This document shows, piece after piece, positions 1 through 8,919 of a stretch of DNA of 64,000 nucleotides (the first letter of the stretch is position 1; every line of letters starts with the position of its first letter). Location of the stretch: the NCBI GenBank assembly GCA_036562495.1, contig DATCKA010000030.1, forward strand, positions 148,283 to 212,282. The letters are read 5' to 3'. This stretch comes from Geochorda sp036562495 (GTDB lineage: Bacteria; Bacillota; Limnochordia; Limnochordales; Geochordaceae). The notes below the pieces were generated by a model. It had not been told where the DNA came from, did not search any database, and worked only from the letters and a program-made list of their open reading frames with translations. The position numbers and the translations under genes are program-made.

Positions 1-730
1 GGTTGCCCTCGAGATCCAGGAAGACGGCAAGACGCTGGATCTGATGGGGCTTGAGCACTGCCACCCAACCGTACCAACTGGCCATCACGGCCAGGGCCAC
101 CGCGGCCACCGCCAGTCCCGTCATGGTGGCCAGCATGCGGGATGGCACCTGTGCCACGTACAGCATCCCCAGCAAGATGATGCCAAACACCACTGCCGTC
201 CCCAGGTCCGGCTGCAGCAGCACCAGGCCCGCCACGCCGGCCGTCATGGCCAGGGGCCCGAGGAGATCCCGCCAGCTCTCGGGTGGACGGCGATCACCCA
301 GGTAGCGGGCCAGCGCGACGATGAGGGTCACCTTGGCCAGCTCGGCGGGCTGCAGCGACAGGGGCCCGAAGACGAGCCACCCCTGCGTGCCAGCCACCCG
401 CCGGCCCACCAGCAACACGGCCACCAGCAGCAGCACCGACAGGCCGTACAGCCCGTAGGCCATCCGGAGCACCTGCCGGTAGCCGTAGAGGATCCCCCCC
501 ATCAGGCCCACCAGCCCGATGGCCAGGCTGACGGCCTGACGCCGCACGTAGTAGGCGGGATCCCCCACCACCCACGAGCGCGTGGCGGAGTAGACGATCA
601 CCAGGCCCAGCAGGCTCAGCGCGACGGCCAGGCCGGCCAGTAGCCAGTCGCCGCTGGCCACCAGTCGACGGATTGGCCCCTGCAAAGCCCGATGCCCCAT
701 CGTCTCCACCGTCGCCGGGGCCGCCGGCAT
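1..730 (-). CDS. rodA: RodA-type SEDS peptidoglycan glycosyltransferase (C-terminus cut by window edge)
   Basis: Polytopic membrane glycosyltransferase that polymerises lipid II in the elongasome, working with PBP2. The N-terminal 243 codons are visible and the 3' end lies outside the window. Successive hydrophobic helices are seen, with SEDS-family segments: a first helix ending VIVYSAT, then TQGWLVFGPLSLQPAELAK and LLQPDLGTA. The ATG at 728-730 overlaps the minE stop by one base (TGATG), which suggests translational coupling. A second in-frame ATG lies at 698-700. It closes a minCDE-rodA arrangement. RodA rather than FtsW is preferred from the mre/PBP2 context, since the families are hard to separate by eye. 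Confidence 0.9.
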   Translation of the reverse strand, partial: MPAAPATVETMGHRALQGPIRRLVASGDWLLAGLAVALSLLGLVIVYSATRSWVVGDPAYYVRRQAVSLAIGLVGLMGGILYGYRQVLRMAYGLYGLSVLLLVAVLLVGRRVAGTQGWLVFGPLSLQPAELAKVTLIVALARYLGDRRPPESWRDLLGPLAMTAGVAGLVLLQPDLGTAVVFGIILLGMLYVAQVPSRMLATMTGLAVAAVALAVMASWYGWVAVLKPHQIQRLAVFLDLEGN

Positions 731-1017
731 CAGGGCCGGCCCCGCACGGTCTCCCTCGGGCCTCGGATGGGCACGTTGGCCACCAGCACCACCGACGCGT
801 CGGCCACTCGAGCCTCGCCGGTCAGCGATACCTCGATCCCGTCCTCGACGACGTCGACGTAACGGGAGATGACGGCCAACAGCTCATCCTTGAGCGTCTC
901 GATGAGCCCCGGCGGCAGCCTGGCCCGATCGTACTTGAGCACCAGTTGCAGACGCTGGGCGGCAACGTCCGCGCTCTTGCCGCCACGGGTCCCCATAACC
1001 TTGGACAGCCACGACAT
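730..1017 (-). CDS. minE: Cell division topological specificity factor MinE
   Basis: MinE stimulates the MinD ATPase and drives pole-to-pole oscillation of MinCD. The predicted protein is 95 aa, near the usual 85-95. An N-terminal anti-MinCD segment (RLQLVLKYDR) is followed by the topological-specificity domain (LIETLKDELLAVISRYV and VDVVEDGIEVSLT). The reading frame extends 20 codons upstream into minD, but the ATG at 1017 places MSWLSKVMG at the N-terminus as in the family, with G-rich Shine-Dalgarno-like sequence upstream. It lies 46 bp after minD. MinE with no DivIVA in view is typical of clostridial and diderm lineages, not Bacillus. Confidence 0.92.
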   Translation of the reverse strand: MSWLSKVMGTRGGKSADVAAQRLQLVLKYDRARLPPGLIETLKDELLAVISRYVDVVEDGIEVSLTGEARVADASVVLVANVPIRGPRETVRGRP

Positions 1018-1063
1018 CGTCTGGTCGGCCCCCTGCCCCACCCCCGTGCCCGACGGGGATCGC

Positions 1064-1870
1064 TCACGACGCCGCACTCGAACCCCGCATCAGCCGCCGC
1101 AGCCGGGCCATCAGCCCGCCCTCCTCCAGCTCGAGGAACGGCACCTCGTGGCCCTCCAGGCGCATGGCGATGTTGCGGAAGGCCTGGCCCGCCCGGGACC
1201 GCCCGTCCAGCACCGCCGGCTCGCCGCGGTTGGTGGTGACGATGATGGCCTCGTCGTCGGGCACGATGCCCACCAGGGGGATGGCCAGGATCTCCATCAC
1301 ATCCCCCACCTCCATCATGTCACCCCTCCGCACCATACGCGGGCGGATTCGGTTGATGATCAGCCGGGGTTCGAAGATCTCCTTGCTCTCCAACAGCCCG
1401 ATGACGCGGTCGGCGTCCCGCACCGCGGCCACCTCGGGTGTCGTGACGATGAGCGCCTCGTTGGCCCCCGCCACCGCGGTGTGGAAGCCGTGGTCGATGC
1501 CCGCCGGCGAGTCGACCAGCACGTAGTCGAACTCCTCCTGCAGCTGGGCCACCAGATCCCGCATCTGCTCCGGGGTCACCGCGTCCTTGCCCCGGGTCTG
1601 CGCCGCCGGCAACAGGGCCAGGTTGTCCACCCGTTTGTCGCGGATGAGGGCTGCCTTGAGCTTGCAATTGCCCTCGACCACGTCGACCAGGTCGTAGACG
1701 ATGCGATTCTCCAGGCCCAGCACCACGTCGAGGTTGCGCAGCCCGATGTCCGCGTCCACCACCACCACGCGCCGCCCCGCCTGCGCCAGTGCCACGCCCA
1801 GGTTGGCGGTGGTGGTGGTCTTACCCACGCCACCCTTGCCGCTGGTGATTACGATGACGCGCCCCGCCAT
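1064..1870 (-). CDS. minD: Septum site-determining ATPase MinD
   Basis: Membrane-associated ParA/MinD ATPase that recruits MinC and restricts FtsZ assembly to midcell. The 268-aa length is typical. The deviant Walker A motif GKGGVGKT occupies about residues 11-18 with the signature lysine. DADIGLRNLD and the switch segment VLVDSPAGID follow. The last 15 residues (GGLMARLRRLMRG region) form the basic amphipathic membrane-targeting helix. The first 22 nt overlap the end of minC, so the two are probably translationally coupled. MinE follows directly, giving a complete Min system. Confidence 0.98.
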   Translation of the reverse strand: MAGRVIVITSGKGGVGKTTTTANLGVALAQAGRRVVVVDADIGLRNLDVVLGLENRIVYDLVDVVEGNCKLKAALIRDKRVDNLALLPAAQTRGKDAVTPEQMRDLVAQLQEEFDYVLVDSPAGIDHGFHTAVAGANEALIVTTPEVAAVRDADRVIGLLESKEIFEPRLIINRIRPRMVRRGDMMEVGDVMEILAIPLVGIVPDDEAIIVTTNRGEPAVLDGRSRAGQAFRNIAMRLEGHEVPFLELEEGGLMARLRRLMRGSSAAS

Positions 1871-2709
1871 GCCGATGTGCCCTCCTCGAGTATCCCTGCC
1901 AGTGGCTCCACTTCGACCACGCCGTCTCGGACCCGCGCGATCTCGGGTCCGCGCTCGGCCAGCGGCTCGTCCGGGGCCCGCGCCACCCGGTGCGCGATGC
2001 GAAGCTGCAGCGGCTGGAGCTGGAGCGCGACCACCACCGCGCTCTCCTCGCCCCGGGCGCCGGCGTGGGCCACCCCCCGCAAGGAGCCCATCACGACGAT
2101 GTCGCCGCTGGCCACCACCTCCGCGCCGGGGTTGACGTCGCCCACCACGACCACGTGCCCGTCGTAGGCGATCCGCTGCCCTGAGCGCAGGGTCCGTCGC
2201 ACCAGCAGCGTGCGATCCGGAGGGACGGCGGGCCCTCCCCTGACCCTGCTCGCGAGCGCGCCGATGGCCCGAGCCAGCTCCGCGGTCAACCGGGCGCTGC
2301 CCACCACCGCCCGCACCCCGCCGTCCGTCTCTCGCCAGCTCCGCCGCAGGCTCTCCGGGCCGTCCTCGGGCTGTGCGTCGGGCTCCGTGGGGCTGTCAGC
2401 GACCCGTAGCCCGCACTCCCGCAGGGTGCGGAGCAGGAGGCTCCACTCGGCCCAGGTGGCCTGGCGCTGGCCGGCCTCCAGCGTGGCGGTGGCACCGGCG
2501 AAGAAGCGTCGGGCCGGCCAGAGCTTGCGTCGCAGCGCGGCCACCAGCTCCTCCAGGCTGCTGGTCTCGTCGAGCACGATGCGCAACCCCCGCCGGGTCC
2601 CCTTCAGGATGACCCCGTCGGAGTGGCTCGGCTCGGCCTTGCCCGTTGCCTGTGACACCGGCGTGGGCCTACCTCCCTGCCACGGCTCCGCGAAGCCATG
2701 TTCTGGCAC
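1849..2709 (-). CDS. minC: Septum site-determining protein MinC (FtsZ inhibitor)
   Basis: MinC inhibits FtsZ polymer formation when recruited by MinD. The 286-aa product has an N-terminal MinC domain (starting near DGVILKGTRRGLRIVLDE, residues 32-105). A linker rich in Pro, Glu and Asp (about 106-140) follows. The C-terminal right-handed beta-helix (about 165-255) carries the MinC hallmark: RTLRSGQRIAYDGHVVVVGDVN and SGDIVVMGSLRGVAHAG. The start lies two bases beyond the mrdA stop. The first 30 residues are low-complexity, so the true start may be somewhat internal. Its 3' end overlaps minD by 22 nt. Confidence 0.95.
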   Translation of the reverse strand: MPEHGFAEPWQGGRPTPVSQATGKAEPSHSDGVILKGTRRGLRIVLDETSSLEELVAALRRKLWPARRFFAGATATLEAGQRQATWAEWSLLLRTLRECGLRVADSPTEPDAQPEDGPESLRRSWRETDGGVRAVVGSARLTAELARAIGALASRVRGGPAVPPDRTLLVRRTLRSGQRIAYDGHVVVVGDVNPGAEVVASGDIVVMGSLRGVAHAGARGEESAVVVALQLQPLQLRIAHRVARAPDEPLAERGPEIARVRDGVVEVEPLAGILEEGTSAWRGASS

Positions 2710-2710
2710 C

Positions 2711-4627
2711 TCAGGCCCTTTCCTGCCCGACCGGGTGCAGCTCGAAGTAGGCCTTCAGGATGTCGGCGGCGATGGGGGCCGCCACGCTGGCCCCACCCCC
2801 GCCGTGCTCCACCACCACCACCACGACCACCTGCGGATCGTCGATGGGTGCGACGGCCGCGAACCACGCATGGGACTGCTCGCCGGCCTGCACCTGGGCG
2901 GTGCCCGTCTTGCCCCCGACCCGCACCGGCACCCCGTCGAACCTTCCCCTCGCCGTACCGTGGGGCCCGTTGACGACCGCATCCAGACCCTGCCGCACCA
3001 GCCGCCACGTCCGGGCCGAGGCGGGCACCTGCAGGAGCACCGTCCGCTCGTTCTCCCAGACCACCGCGCCGTCGGGAGTCGTCACCTTCGCCACCAGGTG
3101 CGGTCGGTAGACCACGCCGTCGTTGGCCACGGCCGCGTAGCTGAGCGCCACCTGCAGGGGCGTCACCGTCAAGAACCCCTGCCCGATGGCCATGTCCATG
3201 GTCTCGGCCTCGTACCAGTTCTGCTCCCAGGGGGGCCGGTTTCGAAACTGCTGGCGCTTCCACTGCCGGTCCGGCACCAGGCCCGGACGATCCCCCGGCT
3301 CCAGGTCGATGCCGGCGCTCCGACCGAAGCCGAACCGCCGCGCCCAGGTGGCCAGGCGGTCGACCCCCACCCGCAGACCGAGCTCCCAGAAGAAGTCGTT
3401 GGACGACCACTCGAAGCCGGCCACCAGGTCGATGAGTCCGGGCGGGGCGATGCCGACCCGGATCATCCAGTCCTGCTTGCCGTACGGCGCCAGGCCGTCG
3501 ACGTAAAACCGCTCCCCCGGTGCGAAGACCCGCTCTTCCAGGGCCGCCACCGCCGTCACCAGCTTGAAGACGGAGCCCGGCTGGTAGGTGCCCATGGTGG
3601 CACGGTTGAGGAAGGGGGCTGCCGGGTCCCGCTCCAGCAGCGCGAAGTAGGCCTGCCGATCCGGCGCCCACGGCAGCAGCCTTTCCGGATCGAAGCCGGG
3701 GAAGCTGGCCATGGCCAGGATCTCGCCCGTCGCCGGCGCCAGCACCACCGCCGCGCCCGCCTGCACAGGGCGGGCCGCCCGCACCTGCGGGTCGGTGGAG
3801 GTCTGCCGGCTGCGCTCGGCTCGCTGGATGCCCAGGACCAGCGCCTCCTCCGTGCGCCGCTGCAGCTCGAGATCCAGGGTCAGGTGCAGGTCCAGCCCCG
3901 GGGTCGGCGGCTGCTCCGAGACCAGGCGACGGAAGCGCCCCAGGGCATCCACCTCTATCTCCCGATAGCCACGGCTTCCCCGCAGGTAGCGCTCGTAATG
4001 GCGTTCGACGCCCGCGGCGCCGATGAGGTCCGTGCCCTGGTAGCCCTGGTCGGAGAGCCGCTGAAGCTCTTCGGCGGTGATGGGGGCGATGCGCCCGAGG
4101 ACGTGGGCGGCCAGCGCGCCCTCGGGGTACTGGCGGACGGGCTCCTCCTCGACGAAGATGCCCGCCAGCTGGCTACGGTGCTCCTGCACGGCCACCATCT
4201 GGGCCAGGGTCATGTCACGGAGCAGGCGCACCGGTTCGAAGCTGTAGCGGCGGGTGGCCTGGCTCCAGCGCTCCGCCAGCTCGGCCTGGGGGATGTCCAG
4301 GATGGCCGACAGCCTGGCCAGGAGATCCTCGACGGATCCGTCGACGGCCTCGGGCAGGACCGAGAGGGTGAAGGAGAGCCGGTTGCGGGCCAGCTCGTTC
4401 CCCTGCCGATCGTAGATCCGGCCCCGGGGCGCGCTGACCGGTACCACGCGGATGTGGTTGCGGTCGGCCATGGCCACGAAGCGGGCGCCCTCCATGATCT
4501 GCACGTGCCAGAGGCGCGCAGCGAGGACCACCAGCGCCACGGCCATCACCGCGCTCAGCCGCACCAGCCGCGGCTGCATCTCCTCGGGGTGCCGACCGTC
4601 CACCGACGGCGGATGCCGGCGCATCAT
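2711..4627 (-). CDS. mrdA: Penicillin-binding protein 2 (elongasome transpeptidase)
   Basis: Class B PBP that crosslinks lateral-wall peptidoglycan with RodA. The 638-aa product has an N-terminal TM helix (about residues 22-40), a dimerisation/pedestal domain and a C-terminal transpeptidase domain. Active-site motifs are all present: SVFK (nucleophile Ser about residue 352), SSN (about 408-410) and KTGT (about 573-576). The open frame extends 43 codons upstream into mreD, but the ATG at 4627 overlaps the mreD stop (GCATGATG), giving MMRRHPPSV as N-terminus. It sits between mreD and minC, as in many Clostridia. Confidence 0.96.
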   Translation of the reverse strand: MMRRHPPSVDGRHPEEMQPRLVRLSAVMAVALVVLAARLWHVQIMEGARFVAMADRNHIRVVPVSAPRGRIYDRQGNELARNRLSFTLSVLPEAVDGSVEDLLARLSAILDIPQAELAERWSQATRRYSFEPVRLLRDMTLAQMVAVQEHRSQLAGIFVEEEPVRQYPEGALAAHVLGRIAPITAEELQRLSDQGYQGTDLIGAAGVERHYERYLRGSRGYREIEVDALGRFRRLVSEQPPTPGLDLHLTLDLELQRRTEEALVLGIQRAERSRQTSTDPQVRAARPVQAGAAVVLAPATGEILAMASFPGFDPERLLPWAPDRQAYFALLERDPAAPFLNRATMGTYQPGSVFKLVTAVAALEERVFAPGERFYVDGLAPYGKQDWMIRVGIAPPGLIDLVAGFEWSSNDFFWELGLRVGVDRLATWARRFGFGRSAGIDLEPGDRPGLVPDRQWKRQQFRNRPPWEQNWYEAETMDMAIGQGFLTVTPLQVALSYAAVANDGVVYRPHLVAKVTTPDGAVVWENERTVLLQVPASARTWRLVRQGLDAVVNGPHGTARGRFDGVPVRVGGKTGTAQVQAGEQSHAWFAAVAPIDDPQVVVVVVVEHGGGGASVAAPIAADILKAYFELHPVGQERA

Positions 4628-5178
4628 GCCTGCCACCGCCGCCCCAATCCCTCGACCGAGTCGGCCAGACGGGCCCAGCTCACCGCCGTGTAGGCCACCG
4701 CGAAGAGGGCGCCCGTCAACAGGACGAATCCGACAGCCCTCGCCGCCACCACCCACGAGAAGGGCGTCTCCACGCCGAAGGCCACCGCCCCGGCCCGCTG
4801 GGCCGCCTCACAGGTGGCCGCCGACAGCGCGGCGATGGCCACCGTCACGCCGAACCGATCCGACGGAGCCCGGGCCACGAGCCAGTCGGCCAGCAGCACG
4901 GCCAGGGCTCGCGCGGCGCTGCCCAGGCCGATGAGGACCCCGCCGGCTAGATCGCAAAGCAGCCCGCCGCCCACCGCCACCCACAGCCCGGGTCGGCGAT
5001 CCCCCGTGACCGTCAACGCCAGCGCGACGGCCAGCACGGTGTCGGGCAACACGCCGAAAGGGGCCACCACCGGCCAGACCAGGAGGTCGGCCAGCACGGC
5101 GACGACCACCGCGGCGCCCACCACCCATCGCAACCGCGGGCCGGCGGGCGGCGTCACGCCGGGGCCGCGTGTGCTCAT
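4624..5178 (-). CDS. mreD: Rod shape-determining membrane protein MreD
   Basis: Small integral membrane component of the MreBCD elongasome scaffold. The 184-aa product has five or six hydrophobic helices, including VVGAAVVVAVLADLLVWPVV near the N-terminus and a central GGGLLCDLAGGVLIGLGSAA segment (family hallmark D-x2-SG/AG). The start ATG at 5178 overlaps the mreC stop in an ATGA arrangement. An upstream in-frame extension would run inside mreC and is not supported. Sequence conservation in this family is low, so the call rests on size, hydropathy and position between mreC and mrdA. Confidence 0.92.
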   Translation of the reverse strand: MSTRGPGVTPPAGPRLRWVVGAAVVVAVLADLLVWPVVAPFGVLPDTVLAVALALTVTGDRRPGLWVAVGGGLLCDLAGGVLIGLGSAARALAVLLADWLVARAPSDRFGVTVAIAALSAATCEAAQRAGAVAFGVETPFSWVVAARAVGFVLLTGALFAVAYTAVSWARLADSVEGLGRRWQA

Positions 5179-6056
5179 GACCGGCCCCCGCTCGCCGTGG
5201 TCCGCGAGCGCTGGGGCACCACCACGTAGACGTGGAAGAGCCGCTCCACGTCGGCTCCCGGGACCAGCCACCCCTCCCGCCCCAGCCCCGCCTGTCCGGG
5301 CCGTACCTGCTCGAGCGTCCCGAGGCGGACGCCTCGCGGGTAGACGCCGCCCAGCCCCGAGGCTACCACCTCGTCCCCCGGCTCGAACGAGGCCGCCGGC
5401 GTCAGCGCCCGGACGCGCAGGGGACCACCGGTCCCGGTGCCCTCGACCAGCACCAGGTCCCCGGTGCGCACCACCAGGCCACCGGCCGCGCTGCGCACAT
5501 CCGTCAGGAGGGTGACGACGGCGGTCCGGGCCGTGACGCTCTGGACCTGACCGATGACGCCCCCCGGGGCGACGACCGCCATGCCGCCCCGGACGCCGTC
5601 GCCGCTGCCCCGGTTGATGACGATCTGGCTGTACCAGCGAGAGGGCTCCCGCTGGATGACGTCCGCGGCCAGCAGGCGGTGGTCGTCGAGCTCGGGCAAC
5701 CCCAGCTGCCGGCGGAGCTCCCGGTTTTCAGCGGCCACACCGGCCAGCATGGAGAGCTCGAGGGCGAGGCGCTCGTTGTGCGCGAGCAGCTCCTCGTAGC
5801 TGCGACGGAGGGTGGTCAGCTCCCGCAGGTTGTCCAGGCCCTCCTGGACCCGCCGCTCCAGGTTGGCCACCAGCGTCTGGCCGGGCGCGAGGAGGTCGGC
5901 GAGCCAGCGCTCCGGCGCGCTACGCTCGGGCCGGGGCTGCGCGCTGAGGAAGGCCGTGCTGACCAGGACGATGGCGCCCACGACGGCCAGTCCCGGCGCC
6001 AGCCGCCGGGGTCGGCTTCCCTCCGTGTGGGGCTGCCCCTTCCCCCTGGCACGCAT
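5175..6056 (-). CDS. mreC: Rod shape-determining protein MreC
   Basis: Bitopic membrane protein that links cytoplasmic MreB to extracytoplasmic PBP2. The 293-aa product has a single N-terminal TM helix (about residues 20-40, LAVVGAIVLVSTAFL), then a coiled-coil segment (about 60-115, Leu/Glu-rich) and a beta-rich C-terminal domain. That domain contains IVINRGSGDGVRGGMAVVAPGGVIGQV, the most conserved MreC stretch. It follows mreB after 53 bp and overlaps mreD by 4 nt. Confidence 0.96.
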   Translation of the reverse strand: MRARGKGQPHTEGSRPRRLAPGLAVVGAIVLVSTAFLSAQPRPERSAPERWLADLLAPGQTLVANLERRVQEGLDNLRELTTLRRSYEELLAHNERLALELSMLAGVAAENRELRRQLGLPELDDHRLLAADVIQREPSRWYSQIVINRGSGDGVRGGMAVVAPGGVIGQVQSVTARTAVVTLLTDVRSAAGGLVVRTGDLVLVEGTGTGGPLRVRALTPAASFEPGDEVVASGLGGVYPRGVRLGTLEQVRPGQAGLGREGWLVPGADVERLFHVYVVVPQRSRTTASGGRS

Positions 6057-6109
6057 CGCGGCTCGGTCTCCTCACGCTGCCGTCCCTCCTCGGGACCCGC
6101 CGGCTCGTC

Positions 6110-7132
6110 CTAGACGCGCCGGGGATTGAGGAGGACCCGGTTCATGCGGTCGAACTGCTCCAGGGCGATACCCGCTCCGGTGACCACCGCCGTCAGCGGG
6201 TCCTCGGCCACGTGGACGGGCATGTGGGTGGTCTCGGCCATGAGCCGGTCCAGCCCCTTCAAAAGCGCCCCGCCACCGGCCAGCACCAGGCCTCGGTCCA
6301 CGATGTCGGCCGCCAGCTCGGGGGGCGTGCGCTCCAAGGTCACCCGCACGGCCTCCACGATGGCAGCCACGGTCTCGGCCAGCGCCTCGCGGATCTCCTT
6401 GCCCGTCAGCGTCATCGTCTTCGGGAGACCCGTCACCAGATCCCGCCCGCGCACCTCGAAGGTCTGGTCGTCCACCACCGGGTAGGCCGAGCCGATGGCC
6501 TTCTTGACCTCCTCGGCCGTGCGCTCGCCGATGAGCAGGTTGTAGGTGCGGCGCACGTACTGCACGATGGCCTCGTCCATCTCGTCGCCGGCGATGCGCA
6601 CGGAGCGCTGGGCCACGATGCCCCCCAGCGAGATGACCGCCACCTCGGTGGTGCCCCCGCCGATGTCGACCACCATGCTGCCGGTAGGCTCCTGCACCGG
6701 CAGCCCGACCCCGATGGCAGCCGCCATGGGCTCTTCGATGAGCCGGGCGTCTCGAGCGCCGGCGGAGAGGGCGGCGTCCACCACGGCCCGCCGCTCCACC
6801 TCCGTCACCCCCGAGGGCACGGAGACGACCACCCGGGGGCGCCCCATCCAGCGCCCGCCGCCAGCCTTCTCCATGAAGTAGCGCAACATGCGCTCGGTCA
6901 CTTCGAAGTTGGCGATGACGCCGTCGTGCATCGGGCGCACCGCCACGATGTTGCCCGGGGTCCGCCCCACCATCTGCTTGGCCTCGTCGCCGACGGCCAG
7001 CACCTCGCCCGTCTCGCGATCGATGGCCACCACCGAGGGCTCCTGGAGCACCACCCCACGGCCCTTCACCCACACCAGGGTATTGGCCGTACCCAGGTCG
7101 ATTCCCATGTCCCGCCCAAACCACGAAGGCAT
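6110..7132 (-). CDS. mreB: Rod shape-determining actin homologue MreB
   Basis: Bacterial actin that directs lateral cell-wall synthesis. The 340-aa length is normal. Nucleotide-binding motifs are evident: phosphate-1 MGIDLGTANTLVWVKG at the N-terminus, phosphate-2 VVDIGGGTTEVAVISLGG (about 160-177) and the adenosine motif LAGGGALLKGLD (about 288-299). An internal VPSGVTEVERRAV helix is also typical. It is the first gene of the mreB-mreC-mreD-mrdA-minCDE-rodA run and lies 49 bp after radC. Confidence 0.98.
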   Translation of the reverse strand: MPSWFGRDMGIDLGTANTLVWVKGRGVVLQEPSVVAIDRETGEVLAVGDEAKQMVGRTPGNIVAVRPMHDGVIANFEVTERMLRYFMEKAGGGRWMGRPRVVVSVPSGVTEVERRAVVDAALSAGARDARLIEEPMAAAIGVGLPVQEPTGSMVVDIGGGTTEVAVISLGGIVAQRSVRIAGDEMDEAIVQYVRRTYNLLIGERTAEEVKKAIGSAYPVVDDQTFEVRGRDLVTGLPKTMTLTGKEIREALAETVAAIVEAVRVTLERTPPELAADIVDRGLVLAGGGALLKGLDRLMAETTHMPVHVAEDPLTAVVTGAGIALEQFDRMNRVLLNPRRV

Positions 7133-7181
7133 GGATGGCTCACCCGTTCCCTTCTGGCCGCGCCCGATGAAGGCCGGGCCC

Positions 7182-7886
7182 CTAGCGCCCGGCGCCCGCC
7201 GGCGAGTGGGGCAACACGCCCATCGCCCGCAGGCTCTCGTATCGACCGTGACCGATCACGACGTGATCCAGCACCTCGATGCCCAGCGTCTCGCCCGCCG
7301 TCGCCAGCCGCTGGGTCAGCGCCACGTCCTCCGGGCTGGGCGTCGGATCCCCGCTGGGGTGGTTGTGCACCAGCACCACGGCCGCCGCGGAGTGCCGCAC
7401 CGCCGCCTTGAAGACCTCCCGGGGGTGGGCCGGGACCTGCGTCAGGTGGCCCACCGCCACCGGACACGCCCGGATCAGGCGGTGGCGCGCGTCCAGCAGC
7501 AGGACCGCGAACTGCTCCCGGTCCTGCCGGCTCATCTCGACGGCCATCAGGTCGTAGACGTCCGCCGGCGTCCGCAGCACCGGCCGCTGCTCGGGACCGG
7601 CCCGCACCATGCGGCGTGCCAGCTCGATGGCCGCCAGTACCTGAGCCGCCTTGGCCGGGCCTATCCCCGGCACCGCCGTCAGGGCTGCGGGGTCGGCCGT
7701 CGCCATCCCCGACAACCCACCCAGGGCCAGCAAGAGCTCGGCGGCGAGCTCCACCGCGGGGCGCCCTCTCCGCCCCGTGCCCAGCAGCACCGCCAGCAGC
7801 TCCGCGTCCGACAGCCCGGCTGCGTCGCCCGAGACGAGCCGCTCACGGGGCCGCATGGAAAGCGGGCGCTCCCGCATCGTCACCAT
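7182..7886 (-). CDS. radC: RadC/YsnA-type JAB-domain protein
   Basis: RadC-family protein of uncertain biological role, named historically for DNA repair. The 234-aa product has an N-terminal UPF0758 helix-hairpin-helix region (PRERLVSGDAAGLSDAELLAVLLGTG and VPGIGPAKAAQVLAA). A C-terminal MPN/JAB metalloprotease-like domain follows, carrying HNHPSGDPTPS followed by D, which fits the HxHPSGxPxPSxxD metal site. Its first 7 nt overlap the maf stop. The maf-radC-mreBCD order is conserved across Firmicutes. Confidence 0.95.
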   Translation of the reverse strand: MVTMRERPLSMRPRERLVSGDAAGLSDAELLAVLLGTGRRGRPAVELAAELLLALGGLSGMATADPAALTAVPGIGPAKAAQVLAAIELARRMVRAGPEQRPVLRTPADVYDLMAVEMSRQDREQFAVLLLDARHRLIRACPVAVGHLTQVPAHPREVFKAAVRHSAAAVVLVHNHPSGDPTPSPEDVALTQRLATAGETLGIEVLDHVVIGHGRYESLRAMGVLPHSPAGAGR

Positions 7887-8455
7887 AAGGAGAGGCCAAA
7901 CCCCTCCAGCATCCGATGCAGTCGCGCCAGCGGCAGCCCCACCACGTTGAAATAGCAGCCCTCCAGCCGCTCCACGAAGACGGCCCCGACCCCCTGCACC
8001 GCGTAGGCGCCCGCCTTGTCCATCCCCTCGCCGAGCTGGACGTACCGGTCCACCTCGTCGGCGCTCAGCGCCCGGAAGGTGACGTCGGTCCGCTCGGCCT
8101 CCACCGCGACGCGGCCGGCGACCAGATGGACCACGGCGACGCCCGTCCAGACCTGGTGGGTGCGCCCCGAAAGACGGGTCAACATGCGCCGCGCCTCCTC
8201 GCGATCACGGGGCTTGCCCAGGATCTGGCCGTCCAGCACCACGACGGTATCCGCGCCGACCACGACGTCGTGGGGCCGGCGCGCTGCCACGTCACGGGCT
8301 TTGGCCTCGGCCAGGCGCATGACGAGCCGATCGGGCGACGCGGCGTCATCGAAGGCCGACTCGTCGACGGAAGGGGACTCGAGCTCGAAGCGGGTCCCCA
8401 GCATCGCCAGCAACTGGCGGCGCCGGGGCGACGTGGAGGCCAGCACCAGGGTCAC
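7880..8455 (-). CDS. maf: Maf-family nucleotide pyrophosphatase
   Basis: Septum-associated nucleoside triphosphate pyrophosphatase that removes modified or non-canonical dNTPs/NTPs. Family motifs seen: STSPRRRQLL at the N-terminus, SVDESAF, and VVGADTVVVLDGQILGKP. The frame opens at 8485 inside the upstream gene. GTG at 8455 is preferred because a GGGGGAGG Shine-Dalgarno precedes it and it gives the canonical VTLVLASTSPRR N-terminus (191 aa). It overlaps radC by 7 nt. Confidence 0.94.
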   Translation of the reverse strand: MTLVLASTSPRRRQLLAMLGTRFELESPSVDESAFDDAASPDRLVMRLAEAKARDVAARRPHDVVVGADTVVVLDGQILGKPRDREEARRMLTRLSGRTHQVWTGVAVVHLVAGRVAVEAERTDVTFRALSADEVDRYVQLGEGMDKAGAYAVQGVGAVFVERLEGCYFNVVGLPLARLHRMLEGFGLSLW

Positions 8456-8463
8456 GGGGGCCC

Positions 8464-8733
8464 CTACCTCCCCCGCAGGAGCCACGCCGCGATGATGAGC
8501 CCCAGGGCGGTGCCGAGGTTGACCTTGAGGTGCATGTTGAGGCCGAAGTTGAGGACGCCGGCCAGGGAGACCTCATCCACACGGAAGCCCATCTCGGCGG
8601 CCTTGCCCATGATGGGGAAGACGTCGGCCAGCGCCTCCGAGATCCCGCTCCCGATGACCGCCCCGACCACCAGGATCAGCAGCACCCAGCCAAGACGCAG
8701 GCTACGCGTGTAAGGTCGAATCACCTGGCGCAC
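8464..8733 (-). CDS. DUF4321 membrane protein
   Basis: An 89-aa protein with two hydrophobic segments, about residues 14-35 (LGWVLLILVVGAVIGSGISEAL) and about 70-87 (LGTALGLIIAAWLL). The central stretch LNFGLNMHLKVNLGTALGL matches my memory of DUF4321, a family largely restricted to Clostridia-like Firmicutes and usually found next to maf/radC. Function is unknown. The first codon is GTG. The in-frame GTG three codons later has a better-spaced AGAGG and could be the real start. The stop lies 8 nt upstream of the maf GTG. Confidence 0.8.
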   Translation of the reverse strand: MRQVIRPYTRSLRLGWVLLILVVGAVIGSGISEALADVFPIMGKAAEMGFRVDEVSLAGVLNFGLNMHLKVNLGTALGLIIAAWLLRGR

Positions 8734-8919
8734 CTCTCAGCCGTCTCGCGGCAGCGCTCTAACCCCGCCCACCCCTCGTCGATTCGTGCCGGATATTCTC
8801 GGAGGGCGGGGCCGTTCCTGCCCGGCTCAGCCTCGGGCCGCCGGTATCTTACCACGGCAACCTGTCGATTCCATGCCAGGTGACGCGTCCCGGAGAATGA
8901 CAAAAGATCCCTTGCCTGT

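Noticed and set aside
2210..4693. 827-aa plus-strand open frame across the mrdA region
   Set aside because: It is antisense to minC, mrdA and mreD, which carry clear family motifs. The translation is rich in His, Arg, Gly and Pro with no domain, as expected for shadow frames in about 70% GC DNA.
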